Positions 5,203 through 7,210 of a stretch of DNA of 7,210 nt are shown here, in pieces. Under the pieces are notes generated by a model. That model did not search any database and was not told where the DNA came from. It saw only the letters and a program-made list of their open reading frames with translations. The position numbers were made by a program, and so were the translations under genes. The DNA is taken from positions 1,328 through 8,537 of the forward strand of contig DHTF01000115.1 of NCBI GenBank assembly GCA_002411515.1, in the 5' to 3' direction. Position 1 is the first letter of the stretch; every line of letters begins with the position of its first letter. The stretch is from Proteiniphilum sp. UBA5267 (GTDB lineage Bacteria > Bacteroidota > Bacteroidia > Bacteroidales > Dysgonomonadaceae).

Positions 5203-5886
5203 ATGCGTATCATCCTGTTATCTACTCTGTTTTTTGTTTTCTCCGCCCTCTCTTTCCCTACAGGAACCAAAGAGAGCAAAAAGGACATCTCTAAAATCGA
5301 CTTTTCTTCACCCGCTCCCGAACTGCTTTATAAAGAGATGAAACTGGAGGGACTGGTACATTTCGATGCTTTTAAGGCAGCCTATACCGGTTACAAGAAG
5401 TTAAACAATCAGAATAATTCTTTGTTGACCCTGATCGATTTCAATCTTCCTTCCACCGAGAAGAGAATGTATGTGTTGGACATGGCACAGAAAGAGGTGC
5501 TTTTTGTAACGTATGTTTCGCATGGCCGAAACAGCGGTGAAAATTACGCCACCTCTTTCTCCAACCGGAATGGTTCTCACCAAAGCTCACTCGGATTCTA
5601 CCGCACTGCCGGCACTTACCAGGGAGGCAACGGTTATTCTTTGCTGCTGGACGGACTGGAAAAAGGGATCAACGACCAGGCCCGGCCCCGCGCCATTGTC
5701 ATCCATGGAGCTGATTATTGCAGCGAAGCGGTCATCCGCTCCAGCGGGCGATTGGGTCGTAGCTTCGGTTGCCCGGCACTGCCCAAAGAATTGGCAAAAC
5801 CCATTATCAACACCATCAAAGGAGGTTCGTTGCTGTTTATTTATGCCAACCAGACCGATTACCTGGCGATGAGTGAGGTGATTTGA
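5203..5886 (+). CDS. Murein L,D-transpeptidase catalytic-domain protein (YkuD_2 type)
   Basis: This encodes a 227-residue exported protein of the YkuD_2 group of L,D-transpeptidase-like enzymes. Residues 1 to about 18 form a signal peptide (MRIILLSTLFFVFSALSFP); there is no lipobox cysteine, so a soluble periplasmic protein is expected. Family landmarks are YVSHGRNSGENYATSFSN (about 104-121, with His107), SSLGFYRTAGTY, IVIHGADYCS with His168, and GRLGRSFGCPALP with the catalytic Cys190. These are the usual histidine and cysteine motifs, and the length is typical. The ATG at 5203 is chosen because it begins the signal peptide and lies about 19 bases after the predicted transcription start; an in-frame TTG at 5176 would lie inside the promoter box. 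The gene ends 26 bases from the end of umuC, which converges on it, with no hairpin between, so the transcripts probably overlap. The peptidoglycan substrate is not known from sequence. Confidence 0.9.
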   Translation: MRIILLSTLFFVFSALSFPTGTKESKKDISKIDFSSPAPELLYKEMKLEGLVHFDAFKAAYTGYKKLNNQNNSLLTLIDFNLPSTEKRMYVLDMAQKEVLFVTYVSHGRNSGENYATSFSNRNGSHQSSLGFYRTAGTYQGGNGYSLLLDGLEKGINDQARPRAIVIHGADYCSEAVIRSSGRLGRSFGCPALPKELAKPIINTIKGGSLLFIYANQTDYLAMSEVI

Positions 5887-5912
5887 GTCCGTTCAAGGCC
5901 CTGGATGCCACT

Positions 5913-7172
5913 TCAGCTATTTTTGACTTCCAGTATATCCCGGATATCGGTGGTGAATTTTCTGGAAAGATGCTGCTGATACATCTTAAACCGGCGGGCA
6001 TCCTGTGAAGCCAGGCGAACGCCGGAGGAAGAGGGATTGGCGTTGATGGCATCAAGGGTATCCATCAGCTTCTTGTGGCGGGGATTGGTATTCATTTCGG
6101 CGAAAAGGGAGGGCTGCAGCTGATTCTCATCAATAAAATTATACAGGGTCACCCCAGCACGTTTATACCGAAGGCGGGGTTCGTAAATCTTTTTCAATCC
6201 CGCCACCGCAAAATCCACTATCTCCAGCGTGGAGGAGGTGGGGAAAGGAAGCCTTACTTCAATGCTGCGTGAGAGGGGTTCTTCCGTATCTTTAAAATAA
6301 TTGGTCTGCACGAAGACCGACAGGCGACTGCACATCGACTGTTGTTTCCGTATTTTCGCAGCAGCCATCGCGGTGAACGTCACGACCCTTTCTTTGATCT
6401 CGTCCCATGTTTCATATTCTTTCTCGAAGGTGCGGGTCACCGAATAGCTCTTGCTCTTCTCCCAATCGATGAAGTCGATGCACCCTACCCCATTGAGTTC
6501 CTTCTGCAGGTTCACGCCGGTGATGGTCATATTTTTGCGTACCCACGACTCGGACATGTCCGCAAAGTCGAGAGCTCTGGTCACCCCTGCCGCCTGTAGC
6601 TTTGCGGCATTGCGGCGCCCTACGCCCCAGATATCTTCCACAGGCAGCCAGCGAAGCGCTTTCTGCCTTTTCTCCTCGGTGTCGATGATGTGGCAGCCGT
6701 CGGTTTGGGAGGGATATTTTTTTGCGATGCGGTTGGCCACCTTGGCCAATGCCTTGGTAGGGGCAATGCCCACGCTGATGGGTATGCCCGTCCATCGCAA
6801 CACCTGCTCCCTCATGCGCAAACCATATGCCCGCAGATCCTGCATCCCCGAGAGGTCGAGAAAACACTCGTCCACCGAATACACCTCCTGCCGAGGCGTA
6901 TAGTTCGCCAGGATGCTCATCACGCGGCGGCTCATGTCGCCATACAGACTAAAGTTGGCCGAGTAGACCGCAACATTGTGTCGTTTAAACAATGCTTCCA
7001 CCTGAAAAGCAGGCACACCCATCTGGATGCCGGCTTTCTTGGCTTCGTTGCTGCGCGCGATGACACACCCGTCGTTGTTGGAGAGTACCACCACGGGACG
7101 CTTGTTGAGCGAGGGATTGAAAACCCTTTCGCAGGAAGCATAAAAATTGTTGCAGTCGACCAGTGCGATCAT
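5913..7172 (-). CDS. umuC: Y-family DNA polymerase V catalytic subunit UmuC
   Basis: This encodes a 419-residue translesion DNA polymerase that copies past damaged bases during the SOS response, together with processed UmuD. The catalytic carboxylates are visible: Asp6 in [16 protein letters not shown], and Asp101-Glu102 in [12 protein letters not shown]. Tyr11 matches the steric-gate position that excludes ribonucleotides. [11 protein letters not shown] and AKKAGIQMG mark the finger region. [13 protein letters not shown] (about 180-192) is the helix-hairpin-helix of the thumb. The little-finger domain follows, then QPSLF at 353-357, a good match to the sliding-clamp-binding motif. The C-terminal tail ([20 protein letters not shown]) is typical of UmuC proteins. 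The ATG at 7172 is fixed by homology and by the TGATG overlap with the umuD stop; the longer frame to 7208 is umuD sequence read in another frame. All key residues are intact. SOS control would be upstream of umuD, outside the window. Confidence 0.96.
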   Translation of the reverse strand: MIALVDCNNFYASCERVFNPSLNKRPVVVLSNNDGCVIARSNEAKKAGIQMGVPAFQVEALFKRHNVAVYSANFSLYGDMSRRVMSILANYTPRQEVYSVDECFLDLSGMQDLRAYGLRMREQVLRWTGIPISVGIAPTKALAKVANRIAKKYPSQTDGCHIIDTEEKRQKALRWLPVEDIWGVGRRNAAKLQAAGVTRALDFADMSESWVRKNMTITGVNLQKELNGVGCIDFIDWEKSKSYSVTRTFEKEYETWDEIKERVVTFTAMAAAKIRKQQSMCSRLSVFVQTNYFKDTEEPLSRSIEVRLPFPTSSTLEIVDFAVAGLKKIYEPRLRYKRAGVTLYNFIDENQLQPSLFAEMNTNPRHKKLMDTLDAINANPSSSGVRLASQDARRFKMYQQHLSRKFTTDIRDILEVKNS

Positions 7173-7210
7173 CAGTGCTTGCGGATGGAATAGATGACAA
7201 TACCCCACAC
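7172..7210 (-). CDS. umuD: UmuD C-terminal end, partial (SOS mutagenesis protein, LexA-like peptidase)
   Basis: The last 12 codons of a gene entering from the right edge read [12 protein letters not shown] followed by TGA. They resemble the C-terminal strand of UmuD/LexA-type S24 peptidase domains (VWGVVT-type ending). The stop overlaps the umuC start as TGATG, the usual umuDC arrangement, which supports the call more than the short sequence does. UmuD cleaves itself after DNA damage and joins UmuC in polymerase V. The catalytic Ser-Lys residues and the operon promoter lie outside the window. Confidence 0.75.
   Translation of the reverse strand: MWGIVIYSIRKH

Noticed and set aside
7173..7208. 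Twelve-residue N-terminal extension of UmuC
   Set aside because: The same bases encode the end of UmuD in another frame, and UmuC proteins begin at the [13 protein letters not shown] position.

Overview
The window looks like chromosome from a member of the Bacteroidota, most likely the order Bacteroidales. This is inferred from three things: two matches to the Bacteroidota-type -7 promoter box TAnnTTTG just upstream of genes, A-rich start regions mostly lacking Shine-Dalgarno sequences, and the protein types present. I could not search a database, so the lineage is not firmly placed.

Left part (1-2279, minus strand): the start of a 2-oxoacid dehydrogenase operon read right to left. It holds E1 alpha, E1 beta (ATGA overlap, translationally coupled) and the lipoyl-domain start of E2, which runs off the left edge. 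The E1 subunits resemble the pyruvate dehydrogenase of Bacillus-type bacteria. Together they would oxidise pyruvate (or a related 2-oxoacid) to acetyl-CoA, with E3 presumably outside the window. The E1 alpha leader (2280-2541) contains a strong hairpin inside a 12-bp perfect inverted repeat that ends two bases before the start codon.

Middle (2542-4122): a secreted alkaline phosphatase on the minus strand, with a recognisable promoter box and a dyad near it. A 429-base divergent intergenic region separates it from the next gene. About 200 bases of that region (3873-4079) fold back on themselves as one imperfect inverted repeat, with a terminator-like hairpin at its centre. No coding gene explains this structure, and it is the most interesting object in the window. 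It could be a miniature inverted-repeat element, a structured RNA or an invertible regulatory segment.

Right part (4123-7210): two consecutive plus-strand genes for L,D-transpeptidase-type cell-wall enzymes from two different families. The first is a probable lipoprotein with a YkuD domain and an unusual SHMCVR active site. The second is a small exported protein of the YkuD_2 type with its own promoter box. Facing them is a minus-strand umuDC mutagenesis operon: complete umuC, plus the last 12 codons of umuD at the right edge. The window is therefore mostly housekeeping and envelope genes. The notable material lies in the two structured intergenic regions.
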